From: Bimuria novae-zelandiae CBS 107.79
Taxonomy: Eukaryota > Ascomycota > Dothideomycetes > Pleosporales > Didymosphaeriaceae
DNA: 64,000 nt
Reading direction: 5' to 3'
NCBI GenBank assembly: GCA_010015655.1
Contig: ML976667.1
Coordinates: 809,941-873,940 of the forward strand
Shown here: piece by piece, positions 10,669 to 22,471 of the stretch
Numbering within the stretch: position 1 is the first letter of the stretch
Layout of the letters: the number at the start of each line of letters is the position of its first letter
Position numbers and translations under genes: made by a program
The notes under the pieces: model-generated
The model's input: only the letters and a program-made list of their open reading frames with translations
The model's database searches: none
What the model was told of the DNA's origin: nothing

Positions 10669-12721
10669 TTATTCCCACTTCTTCAAAAAAGCTTCCGCAG
10701 TCTCAAATTCCCTCTGAATAACCTCCAAATGCTTCTCGCTTCTGGGTATGAATCTCACCTTAAATTTCTTCGGCACGATCAACAGACCTTTCTCATACGC
10801 ATCCGTGTCTAACTCTTCCTCCTTCCCTTTCTCATCCACCATAGGCTTGATATCGAATGCCCACAACAGACGCGCGATGATGCGCCACTGGGTCCGTTCG
10901 GCGAGGTGGATGCCCACGCATATCCTCCGACCAGCACCGTAAGCGTAGTGATCGCGATTTTCGTAGTCGGGGGACCCAGCATAAGAAGTCGCAAGGAGCG
11001 GGTGGTTGAGGTAACGGTCGGGATTGTAGGTCAAAGGATCGGGGTAGAGTTTGGCGTCGTGGTGAAGAGTGTACGGTGGGTTAAATATAGCGGCATCCTT
11101 AGGGATGAGGTAGCCGTCGAAGTAGTCGTCTCGGGATACGCGGACTGGGAGGCCTGCAGGTAGGCTGAGATTGGGGTGTTAGTTACCATGGAAAGCACAT
11201 TATATCGCGCAATATGTTACCCAAGGATGCACCATGTGTTTCTAAAAGTCTGTAAAATGATATATGAGAACGGTAAGGCTTACACTGGCTTGACTCTCAG
11301 GGCTTCCTTCACGATACAATTGATGTAAGGTAGATCCTTGAAGTCCTGCCATGTTGGCATCCTGCTGTCTCCACAGACACGATCAAGCTCAATCTGCGCT
11401 TTAGCCTGCACCCACTGGTGCTTGGCGAGATGCAGGATTGATGTCAAGATCATGCTCGAGGTCGTGTCGGCCGCGCCTTGGTGCAGTGTGCCGAGGAAGT
11501 TGCTTTCTTGCGGAACAGACATTTCTTGGTCGCTCTTGAGCTCACCCGCAATTATTCTGTCTGCGAGGGACTCCCTATGATCACCCTTTTGACGCCGAGC
11601 GACTACTCTGGCCCGTGCTTCACTCCAAATGGCTGTTACGGTGTCGAAACAGGTCGTGGCGCGCGCTTTGGAGGGAGCGAGAAAGGACGGGATGTATTTG
11701 AGAATGGGGAACTCCTCTATAGGGAGATAGGTTCCGGGTGTACCTATTGAAACAAGCAATACAATTAGCATGGTCCCCAGGAATGCGTGCCGCATAAATG
11801 AAATACAGTTCTTACTTGCAAGGTTGATCTGCACGGGTCAGAAAGTGTACAGTATTACCTCGTGTCATTTACAGGAAGCAACTCACCTGATCGATAGCTT
11901 CATAGACGCACTAGAATACATTAATACACGTCCTCACTTTCCCCGAACCTGTCGATATACTTACAGTCGCCCACCAGCTGTCCACAGTAGGAGCCCGAAA
12001 CCCGAAGATAACGATGCTAGCCACCGAAGAAGTCACTCTCTTGACGTGACCGAAAAAGTCTTCAGGAGTCTTCAGTAAGTCGAACATGAGCTGGCTGGTC
12101 CTGTTCTCCTTAGCGATCGATCAGACAAACAGTTGTAAAGAGAGAGTCCTACTCAGCTTCCTGAATTACCATAATCGAAGCATCGAGGTTCTTCGGGGCT
12201 AAGAAATGAGCAGCAATTTTCCGGTGCGCCCTCCACGTGGAGTTTGCATCCATAAGTGCGAAGTTTTCTGCGAAGGTAGTGGATATCTGTTGGTCCTTCG
12301 CCCTGTCCGTGTATATCGCGCTTCTTTTGTCAAGCAAGTCATGTGTAGTGCGCTTATCATTCAGGAATATGAGAGTGCCAGCACCGACTTTTACGGAGAA
12401 GATATTCCCATATTCCTCAGCCCACTTCTTAAACCTATTGGGATATTTGTCAGGGTATTTGAAGAATGGTGCACAGACATTACTCACTTCTTCTCTAGAT
12501 CACTACCGACGAGAAGATGGGCGTTTCCAAGAACAGGAATGGTGGGTGGTCCTGGAGGAAGGCTGAAAATGGCACAGAGGTCAGCGGGTCTAATCACAAC
12601 GACATTCAAGTATGGTTACGTACCGCTTATCGCGACTTCCAAAATTGTAAAGAAAATGGACAACATATCCGCTAAAGAGCAGAAGAGTCAGCCCGACAGC
12701 GTAATCCAAAGCTTGACCCAT
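10669..12721 (-). CDS. cytochrome P450 monooxygenase, 8 exons, apparently intact
   Basis: Exons by splice signals and frame: 12721-12624, 12562-12488, 12434-12170, 12108-11965, 11910-11887, 11828-11816, 11743-11284, 11164-10669, giving 524 residues. An N-terminal membrane anchor (MGQALDYAVGLTLLLFSGYV) is followed by the Pro-rich hinge RLPPGPPTIPVLGN, the WRAHR helix-C motif, GAADTTSS (oxygen-binding I helix), KEALR (ExxR), NPDRY, and the haem loop YGAGRRICVGIHLAER with Tyr in place of the usual first Phe. It should be an ER-anchored haem enzyme needing a P450 reductase. Overall pattern resembles fungal O-methylsterigmatocystin-oxidoreductase-type P450s; the substrate is unknown. Two exons are tiny (24 and 13 nt). 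The exon 3-4 junction is uncertain: an alternative donor at 12152 keeps a more typical VIQEAE block but breaks frame. Confidence 0.88.
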
Positions 12722-12793
12722 TGTGCAGAGATGTTCAGAAACTGTGTACATCAATATTTGCGGGGCACAACTTCTATTTGCAAGACAGCTTCG
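12722..12793 (-). promoter_or_regulatory. residual 5' flank of the P450 gene
   Basis: Only 72 bp of host sequence separate the P450 start codon from the TA (12794-12795) where pogo element D begins. The original promoter is therefore divided. The rest of the upstream host DNA now lies in fragments up to 39132 and beyond. No clear TATA box was seen in the 72 bp. Confidence 0.6.
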
Positions 12794-12899
12794 TACCCTG
12801 CCGAGACAGTCAGTGCGCCGCGACACTACCGTGCCCGTGCACCCAACGCGCGCCGTCGGCCAACGCGCGGAACACCATCCACATGAGAATACCGAACTC

Positions 12900-14350
12900 A
12901 TCGATCTTGAAGATCCTGATTCCCTTAAGGAGACCCGAGGGAGAGATATACTGGACGCGCTTTGGAACTGAAAGAGGAGGGAATATTCAATAAGGGAGGG
13001 ACGCGTGATGGAGACAGGGGAGAGCGACGCGCGCGCGACGCGCCGATCGGCCTAAACGCGCAGGAAAACTGTGAAAGCTGCTGAACTTTATTATAAGAAC
13101 GCGCAGCACGAAACCGATTTAAGCAAGTCTAGCGACGTAGATAAAGATAATTGTGTAAACCTTAAGCCGCCTAGGGCCCTATAACTAAACCGCACACGGA
13201 GGATACCTAAAGGACTAGTTAGGGGTAAAGCGGCAAACTAAAATGCGGAACACATAAGGGCGCGTAATAAAGTTAAAGGCTAAAACCTAAAGAGAACGCT
13301 AGCAGCGATACTAAAAGCTTTAAAAGACTTTAGGGCAGATAACTTAGCACTAAAAGTAGATAACTAAGAACTTAAGACAGTAGTAGAAGATATATTAAGG
13401 GAGCTAGCTAACACTAAGGCATAACTTGCAGATGCTAGGGCCTATTTATTAGAACTTTTAGGGGACTTAAGAACCTAAATAATAGCTATTAGATTACTAT
13501 CTTATACAGACGTAGCACGCACTCCCCTAAGTAGCTAACTAAGTAACTTTTACACCCTCTCTAGAATAATAATATAAATAACCCTAACTAATGCGCCCTA
13601 TTGCATAGTAGACACGTCTAGAGTAGAGGAAGCGGATAAACACGAGGCATAAATAAGTAGAATCTAAGAAGCTATTAAACGTGAGCTTAGAATAACTAAG
13701 GGTAATAAAAAATAGTAGTGCGCGGCAGTAATAAGGGACCCTAAGAACACTAATAGAATTAGGATTATATATAGGAGTGATAAGGAACTAAGTAAAGTTA
13801 AAGAGGTAGTATAAAAGACTGCAGCCAGGGGCGCAAGAATCCTCCGCGACTAACTATACCTAGTGCGGATAAATAACGCGAATCGCACGGCTGTCTTAAA
13901 CAAGTACAACGAAATACAACAAGGGGCTATATAGGCCTTAGGGGAGGAGAACGAAGTGCAGATTGCTAAGATAAGCTAGCTAAGCAAGAAGGACTCAGGC
14001 AAGGCATATAGATTAATAGTGATATATGTAAAGAAGAGCAGCGAAGCAGCAAAGCTCCTCTAAGGTTAATATTTCTATATTAATAGAGAGTTAGCGTACA
14101 CTAAGGAATTTAAGCCCTACGTAGGCCCTATGCAATGCTATAAATACTAGTAACTAGGATATAAGGCCTTTGCGTGCACAGGGCAATAGACCTGCGTAAG
14201 GTGTATAGAGCTAGGGCACCACTATAGAGAGTGTTAAGCTAAAATTCTAAAATGCGTACCATGCGGAGGGCCTCACAAATCCTTCTTAATAAACTACCAA
14301 ATATTACACCCTAGCCGTAATAAATAAACCGCTCCAGATCTTCCAGCTTA
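12900..14350 (+). pseudogene. LINE ORF1 (gag-like, zinc knuckles), RIP-dead
   Basis: The first readable stretch, ELIDLEDPDSLKETRGRDIL, lies just inside the 5' end. A long Lys/Glu-rich, probably coiled-coil segment follows (about 13080-13500). Near the end are CCHC-type knuckles CVRCIELGHHYREC and CVPCGGPHKS (14190-14290). This is the layout of ORF1 RNA-binding proteins in Tad1-like LINEs. Many TAG and TAA codons interrupt it. Limits are approximate because the start codon is unclear. Confidence 0.7.
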
Positions 14351-14399
14351 ACGTAGGAAAACGAAGAACAGTACAGCATAGTATAATGAACGATAAATA

Positions 14400-17300
14400 A
14401 CTATAGTAATATAGTATGCTAGCAATCGCGGAGCCTTATATATAACGGAACAAGGAAGGCGAGCTACTTACAACCCCTATAAGACACCTAAATTAGATAA
14501 AGCTTACACCAACAATACAAAAAGAGGGTAAATGGCTAATTCGAAGCATGATGTGGATTAGAAGAGATATCGAGGCTAAGCAAGTGGCAGTGAACTTATT
14601 AGACCTTACGGTAGCAGTACTACGACTCTATAATAGACATCTCTTAGTCATGTCTATATACGTAGAGGGCAAGAGTGCATAAGCGCTGGCAGACTCTATA
14701 AGCACGCTCCATGCTCTAATCTAGCAACAACGGAATCGTATACGGACGCGTACAGATGTGTTACTGGTTAGCGATTTTAACCAGCACGACGCACTATAGG
14801 GAGGTGACAATATAGTTACACACTAAAGGGGAGAAGCAGACCTAATTATTAACTTAATAAATAGCTATTACCTGCAAAGCCTGCTTTCGCGCGGCACAAA
14901 GACCTGGCACCACGGGGATTAAGAGAGCACGATCGACCTAGTGCTTGCTTCTATAGAGCTGGCGGAGGACCTAATGCGATGCAGAATATACAGGACTAAC
15001 CATAGATCTAATTATAGCGCGATTAAGACGATATTTAACGTGCACACACCGCCTTAGAGAGATAAGGGGAGGCTCCTCTTTAAGAATGCACTATAGGAAG
15101 AGATAAAGCAAAGGATAGCAAGAACACTGCACTCTAAACTAGTAATAAAGGATACTTAATAGCAGGTAGACTATTTAATAGAGGCAGTGCTTAAGGCGGT
15201 CTACAGCCTTACCCTAATAGTAAAGCCGTCACTATACATAAGAAGGTGGTGGACGCCAGACCTAACCTAGCTACGAAAGGTATATATATATTAGAGAAAC
15301 CAGGCGAGGGCGCGACGTCAGGCTAGCCAACTCGACCTAGTCGCGGAAGAGAAAGCAAAGGAGGCGGCAAAACAGTTTCACGATACAGCACGGCGATAGC
15401 GAAAGTCCTATTAGGATAACTTCCTTGCAGAAGACGGGAACATATAGAAGGCTACTAGATACCTCTAGCCAGGCAAAAAGGCTAAATTTGGCAAAATTCC
15501 GCCGTTAACTAGGGAAGATAGGACTATAATAGAGGGACTATAAGAGCAAGCGGAGGAGATGCTCTTTACCTTTTTTCCACTACTACTAGAAACGATTAAG
15601 GAAGAGGGAGAGAGACACCAAAGAAGGTAACTACCTATGCTACCGCTAAACCTAGAAGAGATAGAACGAGCAGTAAACGAGGCAAAACTATAGAATACGC
15701 TTGGCGAAGACGGTCTGCCGGCGGGAGTATAGAAATAAATATGGCTAGCAGTAAAATAGGACGTACTACGCTTGTTCTAAACGTCTATTAACGAGGGCTA
15801 ATTGCCAACTTAGTGGTTAAACGCCAGGATTATCCCCTTAAAAAAGCCCGAAAAGGACGACTACACTAAAGTAAAGGCTTAGCGACCAATCTTACTATTA
15901 TTAACGCTAGGAAAGATAATAGAAGTGGTGCTCGCAGAAAGGATATCGTATATAGTGGAGGAGCATGGCCTTCTTCCCATAAACCACTTTAGGGCTAGAA
16001 AGAAGCGTTTAGCCAAATAAGCGCTGCTGTTACTGCAGGAGCATATATATTAAGCATAGAGGCAGCGGAAGGTGCTTAGCCTTATTAGCTTTAATGTTAA
16101 AGGTGCATACAACGGTGTGTGCAAGGACAGGCTAATATAGAGGCTCTACGCTAGAGGGATCCCTTAAATTCTAACGTGTTAGGTAGACGCCTTCTGCTCT
16201 AAGCGAACAGCGAACATAGTAATAAATGGAGTGTTGTTAGAGAAGAGAGACCTGTCACAGGCAGGGCTATCGCAAGGCTTACTACTATTACTTATCCTCT
16301 TCCTCTTCTTTAACGCCGATCTCGTCCAGGGATAGATTAACAGGAATAAAGGGTTAATTATATTTATAAATAACTTTAGCGTATAGGTGACAGGTCGCTT
16401 AGCTACAGATAACTATAAGGGTCTCTAAAAGATTATTAGCTATGCAAGTAGCTAGGAAAAGCGGAGCGGCGTAACCTTTAAGGCAGACAAAACGACGCTA
16501 ATATACTTTATAAGGAATAAGGGGCGGACCTGCACCTAACTAATTAGAGTAAAAAGCTAAGAAGTCGAGCTAAGAGACGAGGCAAAGATTCTAGGGGTTA
16601 TTATAGATGCAGAGCTCCGGTACAAGAAGCATGTGGCAAGAGCAGCGACGCGAGGACTAAAAGTAGTAATAGCACTTTCTTAGCTAAAGAACCTGTCGCC
16701 TTGGACTGCTTGATAGCTATTTAGAGCTATAGTAGAACTAGTTATAGACTACGTATTATGTGTATAGCAGCACACTGCTAAGCACACTCCCTTAGCATTC
16801 TAGAATATCTAGAGGATAGGTGCAAAGGCCATTATTAGCTGCTTTTAGACAATAGCTATAGTAATTGCAGAGGCCGAAGCAAGCATACACACGGTAATAG
16901 AATAGCATAGCTATAAAGCAATAAAGCTTTGGGTTAACATCCACTCTCTACCTAGGACGAACCCGCTAACGCAGTTATATTTTAAACTATTTATAAGGTT
17001 TATTTTACCCCTCTAGATAATAGCCTTAGCGCATAAAGATATAGACACTAGTCACATAGAAATAATTGTGCCCTACGTGATTAGCCCGTGGAGTAAACGC
17101 ATCACGATAACAGCAGAGCTAGACTTAGAGAAGGCTACAGCACTATTACACTAAGGAGACGGAATAAAGATTGTAACTAGCACGTCGGCGCGCCGTGGCA
17201 ACGTCGGAGCAGGATAGGCGATACTAGACACCCAGGATAATAAGACAAATAAACCCCACACTAGCTCTGCTATCCTAGGCCCAAGGAAAGAGCAGAACCC

Positions 17301-18340
17301 TTATATAGCAGAACTTTTTGCAATCGCAGGAGCATTAGAGTCTCTAGGGAGACCGCACCGTAAGCGAATTATAATCCTTACAAGAAACCTAGCCACTCTT
17401 TAGGTAGTTCGCCAGCCAAAGAGACAGTTAGGGCAACACATTATCCAAAGAATCTACCGCTCAATCCAAGACCTAGAGATGTTAGAGAACAAAGTAGATC
17501 TTGTATAGATTATAGCGAAATGCAGCAACACTCTCACAGATAAAGCGAAGAAAGCAGCAAAGAGGACTACGTAGGAGAGCAGTACGCCACACGTGCGTTA
17601 GCTTTAGGCTAAATTAACCGTTATTAACATAATAATGGCAAAAGCATAAGTAAAGAAGACTTTGCCAGACAGCATAGGAGCATATAGCAAGCGGGTGGAT
17701 ACAGCACTACTAGGACAACACACTTGTAAACTATATGACAACCTTAGTAGACAAGAAGCGATTGTGCTAGCATAGCTACGCACAGGGATAATATGGCTAA
17801 ACGCATATCTCTACTAGATTAGAGCAGCGGATTCTAGGGCATGTGCTTGTAGTTATATAGAAACACCTAAGCACTTCCTCTTCCAATACGCGCGATGGGA
17901 CAGGGTTAGGGACTAAATATTAGAGTAATTAGAGATGCTAAGGGGAAACCTTTTATTCTATCTTGGAGGGAGAGCAAAGACGGACCTAGTAAAGGAATAG
18001 ACACCGAATATTAAGGCGGTGAAAGCGACAATTCGATACGCGATAGCAATAAAACGCCTAGAAACAGCAAGCGGAACGTAGGGAAAGGTAGGGAAAAAAA
18101 AAAAAAAAAAAAAAAAAACCCTCTCACTTAGCAGGTTCTGCTTCATTTGCCAGAAAAGGGATATTGAACACTTAGGGGAATAGCCCTAAGACAACTTGCT
18201 ACTAACTACTTAAGAGGGACTTAAGATACACAAAGTTAGGATAAACAGACATAAGGACGATTATCTATAGGGGCTAAAGGGAGTTAGGTCACTACTATAA
18301 GCTATGTTATGTAGTTAGCGTAAAAAGGCCCTTTAGGCGA
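14400..18340 (+). pseudogene. LINE ORF2: endonuclease, reverse transcriptase, RNase H; RIP-dead
   Basis: An endonuclease-like region lies at about 14500-15060. Reverse transcriptase runs from about 15820 to 16500 with RPILLLLTLGKIIEVVLAER, SFNVKGAYNGVCKDRL (first metal-binding Asp region, Asp now Asn), GLSQGLLLLLILFLFFNADL, and a decayed catalytic box near 16390. RNase H follows near 17200-17600 (AELFAIAGALESLG), then a C-terminal FCFICQKRDIEHL zinc-finger-like tail. RNase H after RT is typical of the I/Tad1 groups. It is inactive because of many in-frame stops and lost catalytic residues. Confidence 0.75.
18093..18118 (+). repeat. A-rich homopolymer tract inside LINE ORF2
   Basis: A run of about 26 consecutive A bases in the 3' part of ORF2, upstream of the zinc-finger-like tail. 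It is internal, roughly 260 bp before the true 3' end, so it is not the element's tail. Confidence 0.9.
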
Positions 18341-18420
18341 GCGAGCCGGACGTAATTAATTAATCAATTAATTAAAACCATCCACATGACACTTTTTCAT
18401 CCTAACACAGCATAACAATA

Positions 18421-20220
18421 ATGACAGGCATTAACGAAGCAGTTGCAGAAGCAAAAAGTACACCTTTAGGAGAGAAAATCTTATAGATAAAAATAGCTTA
18501 AAAGCATAGCGTTGTTTACTTAACTTTAATGCGTAAAGTAGAGCTTAGTGCGCGTTCTTACTAAGAGGATGTAGTAACGCGTTAGAACCTTAGCCTATAA
18601 GAGGAGGCAGAGCTTATAAAGTACATAAACAAGCTTATAAAAGAACACCTCCCACCTATAAGAGAGATGGTTCAAGATTTCGCCTTAAATATCGCTAAGC
18701 ATTAGGTCTTTAAGAGCTAGGTATTGCGCTTCTTAGATCGTTACAACGATAAGCTTACGTCTTAATTTACTATATCTATAGACTAGCAACGCTATATTAC
18801 TAACTTTAATAATAAGTATAAGCTATACTACGACGCGCTACGCGATAAAATTAAGTTTTATAAAATAGAGCCTACGCACACATATAATATAGACAAGAAA
18901 GGTTTTATAATTAGAGCTATTAGTAGATAGAAGAGAATCTTTAGTAAGCGTTAATTTAAGAAGAAACCCTTTAGGCAGATACTGCAGGATAGTAATCGTG
19001 AGTAGGTAAGTCTTATAGCATGTGTGTGCGCGGATGGATCTGCTCTTCCTCTAGGCCTTATATATCTGGCTAAATCTCAGAATATTTAGAGCACCTGGGT
19101 GGAGGATGTAAAGGTGGGAGAATATATGGCCTTCTTTGGAGTATTACCTAGTGGCTAGAGCAACGACGGCCTAGGCCTTACTTAGCTATAATAGGTGTTC
19201 CAGCGCTTCACTGTATTTAAAGCTTAAAGAAAGTACCGCCTATTACTCGTAGATAGCTATAGGAGTTACCTAACTAAAGAGTTTTTAGAGTATTGCCACT
19301 AGCATAAGATTTTTATAGGTATTTATCCACCTTACAGCACGCACACGCTTTAGCCGCTTAATATAGTAATGTTTAAGCCTCTTAGTATAGTATACTTAAA
19401 GAAGCTAGGAGAGCGCCTCTTTAAGCATAAAGGCCTAGTACTAGTAAAGAAGCCTGACTTCTTCTCGCTATTTTAGGATGCCTAGGTGGCTAGCTTTACT
19501 AAATTAAATATACTTAGCTCCTTTAAGGCAGTGGGCGTGAGCCTATTTAACCTTAACGTTATACTAGATAAGTTTATGGATAGCGACTCTAAGACTACAA
19601 AAGATAGCGACTCTAACGCTACTATTTATAAAGGAGAATAGTAGAGGGTTTTAGATTAAGTAGCAAGGCGTGCGTTAAGGGGTGTAATAGAGAAGGATAT
19701 ATTAATTATTTAGTAATTACTCTACTATATAGCTATCTAAAACACCCTTATAAGGAGCGAAAATGAAGGTCTAATAGACGCTCTTACTACTAAGAGGAAG
19801 CGAGAAAAGCAAGGCAAGCCTCTAGCTTTGCTATAACACTACAAGTACTAGGGACCGTACATGATATAGACTCCTTGCTCCTTTCGAGAAGCGCGCACAC
19901 GGATAAGGTTAGTAAAACGTAAGGTAGAGGAGGAGGAGTTCTAAAAAGAAGAGGTAAGAAAGTTAAAGGCTACTACTATAGCGTATAAGAAGTAAATTAC
20001 AGAAGAGAAGCGCTAAATAGCAGTAAGAGAGAAGGAAGAGTAAAAAAGAAAGCGTATAAAAGAGCGCTAAGCTATTAATGCGCGTAAAGCTAAGAGAGCA
20101 CGTAAGAAATAGTAGCACGACTCTTAAAATAGATCTTAAACTATATAAAAACGTAAGCGCAAGGCCTTATAGTAATAAAGGGTTAAAAAGAGGTAGAAAC
20201 GTAGTTTTATAACTATATAA
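18421..20220 (+). pseudogene. pogo transposase of element C, RIP-dead
   Basis: ATG is retained at 18421, starting MTGINEAVAEAKSTPLGEKI and then TAG. Blocks in order: PPIREMVQDFALNIAKH (HTH), THTYNIDKKGFIIRAISR (first Asp), a fairly clean stretch ACVCADGSALPLGLIYLAKS, LLLVDSYRSYLTKEFLEYCH (second Asp), PPYSTHTL-PLNIVMFKPLS, KKPDFFSLF, and a Lys-rich C-terminal tail. Order and size fit pogo/Fot1. The start codon lies about 30 bp right of the LINE's 3' target duplication, so the LINE hit the 5' leader and not the gene. Many TAG codons kill it. Confidence 0.8.
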
Positions 20221-20559
20221 AGTAGTAGTATTGCTTATGAGCCGTGCTTAGCACTTATACCTATAGTAAATAGCCACAGCTATAAAATACTTTAACTACG
20301 TAAATTTTGGTAGCAAATTCTGTCGCATAGGCCTATAGATCACTCTACCAGAAAATCTAGTAATAATAACTATTATATGTGACTCTACGGCCCCAAGTTT
20401 ACTAGTAATAACTAGGGCCAATTCCGCGCGTTGGCCAACGGCGCGCGTTGGGTGCACGGGCACGGTAACGCGCCACCCTAACACTAGCACCGCAGCCAGC
20501 AACATAAGGCTATAGAGTTTTACATAAAAGCTTTTATCGCGAAATTTTCTAGAGTTAAG

Positions 20560-22471
20560 ATTTTATAGAGCTGTAGAAGATTACTAGCTAGTTAAATTAT
20601 AAATATCTACTTAGTGTTCTAATTGTTTAGCTACTACGCGATGCTGGCGCTAATAGCGTAGATATTATTATATTAACGCGTATAGATGCTGGCGTAGGCT
20701 TCTTCCTCTTTATAATTATATAAGTAGCTTTTAAAGCATTCTAGCTTCCCTTTTTAGTAATTTTAAGACGTTTTTAAAGTTATTATTAAGCCTTGCGAGC
20801 CTATTAATAGAGGCGTCGCTTAGTAGCTTAATTAGCTTTCTCTTTAGCGCGCGTATTTCTAGCTACTACACGCGTAACACGCTTCTCCTATAGTAGACAA
20901 GCTTTAAGCTGCTTATTTGCTATCTAGATCTCTCTCTGCTCACTTTTCTAGAGTTATAGTTATTACTTTTTAGCCTTTTATTAGCTAAGAGAATCGCGCG
21001 CCCTCTATACGCGGGCAGGTGACTAGAAAACAGATCTTCTATGCTACTTATCTAGCTACTTAAAAGGTAGAGTCCTGCCCTTTGTTTAACGCTGTTTCTG
21101 GTTTGTAAGGGCTTCTCGTAGCCCCTAATTCTCATGCTCTAGGAGCTGCTTCTATATAGAGATTAAGTGTATAGTGCGACTTAGCTTCTTAGCCTTATTA
21201 CCTCCCCTTGTATTAACAATAACCTTTAAAAGCTAATTAATTTTGCGCTAATTAGACGCGCTAAGTACTAAAGTAGAGCTTTCGCGCGATCTCTATTCTA
21301 GAGACTTATCTCTATTAAATTAACTAAGGATTAGTGTAGGATCTGGCGGCAAGATACCTATATACTTAAAAGCTTTAGTAATTAATTACGGCGTAACTAA
21401 CGTTATCTAGGCCCTTTAGAATAGTATAAAGAAGTCTTTTTTAGCGATTATTAATAGCCCCTAACTCTTATACAGGTATGCGGAGAGCTCGTCGGAGTAG
21501 GCGATAGAAAGAGACTTAAACACATAGACGTCTAGAGGCTATAGCGTATGAGTGGCGTAAGGGGGAAATATCGCAAGGAGGATCTTTTTCTAATTATAGT
21601 AGTTAATAAAATCTATAGTAACGTGAGATCTATGCCTATTAAGGACTAAGAGTCGCCACTACTGTCAAGCCTTCTCCTTAGTATAGCGATTAAACACCTA
21701 TTTTAGCTATTAAAGCCCTATCTCGTTGTTTGACCATCTAGAGGTTGATAAGGTAATAAAGACTCTATAAGAATTAACGTTAATTTCCTTAACCTAGCTT
21801 AATTGTAGAGTCTCAGCGTTAGATTAATAGATTAGTAATAGATTAATAGTAGATCTATCGGTGCATATACATGCGATGAGCGAGATCCACTCACGACTGC
21901 CATCCTGGATAGATTGCCTTACTTGGCGACTCTCATATATAGGCCTGTCGAAGATCCTTTTTGACCTGCTGGTGATGCCGAGTAGGAAGCCTTTTTCGTC
22001 CATATTGTAGGTATACTAAGGCTCTATGCTATACTTTATAATTTTCTTATATAGAAGCTTAAAGTAGAGCCTATATCTTGCGCCTAAATTAGCGTTATAG
22101 CAATTACTATTTAGCCTAGTTGTCTATCGCGAGATTAGGGAGTTAGGGTAGCACCTAATAAAGTAATTAACCTATCGTATAGAGACATCCTTTTTAGTAA
22201 TAATTAATGTAAAGTTTTAGATTATCTAACGCGTAGGGGGTAGACCTTTCTAAGTAAAACGCTATATATACTATAAAAGCTTAGATTCTTATTATTAGTT
22301 AAGATTTTAGTAAGTCTATAGTAGCTATATACGCGCCTGCATGGCGCGTCTATGCTAGCGCGTTAATATTAACTGCACAACACTAAATTCTTCTGCAATT
22401 TTTCTATATAAGAAAGTTTCTCCAGGTTCTCGTGAGTCGATAGCGATGATTGCAGCCTTAATCAGATCCAT
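20560..22471 (-). pseudogene. pogo transposase of element D, RIP-dead
   Basis: The N-terminus is well kept: ATG at 22471, then DLIKAAIIAIDSREPGETF. The first Asp block, EPTYNMDEKGFLLGITSRSK-like, is near 21990, and the LPPYATHTL-PLDV block and terminal-Asp region near 21540. A basic tail is toward 20600. It runs opposite to element C. The first and middle parts near 21870-22010 are notably less mutated than the rest. In-frame TAG codons make it inactive. Confidence 0.75.

Larger units (their letters stand above)
12887..18376 (+). mobile_element. LINE (non-LTR) retrotransposon of Tad1 type, nested in C
   Basis: The 13-bp target duplication ACCATCCACATGA is present at 12874-12886 and 18377-18389. 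Between them is a 5.49-kb element. ORF1 starts near the 5' end and ends with Cys-rich knuckles near 14140-14290 (CVRCIELGHHYREC; CVPCGGPHKS). ORF2 follows with endonuclease, reverse transcriptase and RNase H. The 3' end is a TAATTAAT-type simple tail. It is heavily RIP-mutated. Confidence 0.9.
12829..20465 (+). mobile_element. pogo/Fot1-like element C, nested in D's left terminal repeat
   Basis: The left end (CCGTGCCCGTGCACCCAACG from 12829) and right end (to 20465) are inverted copies over about 40 bp, with TA at 12827-12828 and 20466-20467. The motif CCAACGCGCG occurs twice at 17-bp spacing inside the repeat. Minus the inserted LINE, the element is about 2.1 kb. It carries a plus-strand pogo transposase. 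Confidence 0.92.

Noticed and set aside
12206..12886. 226-codon plus-strand frame
   Set aside because: It lies antisense to P450 exons 1-3 and runs into the terminal repeats of D and C. It has no domain, so it is a shadow.
18093..18118. Poly(A) tail marking the LINE's end
   Set aside because: The LINE continues about 260 bp further to its 13-bp target duplication; the A run is internal.
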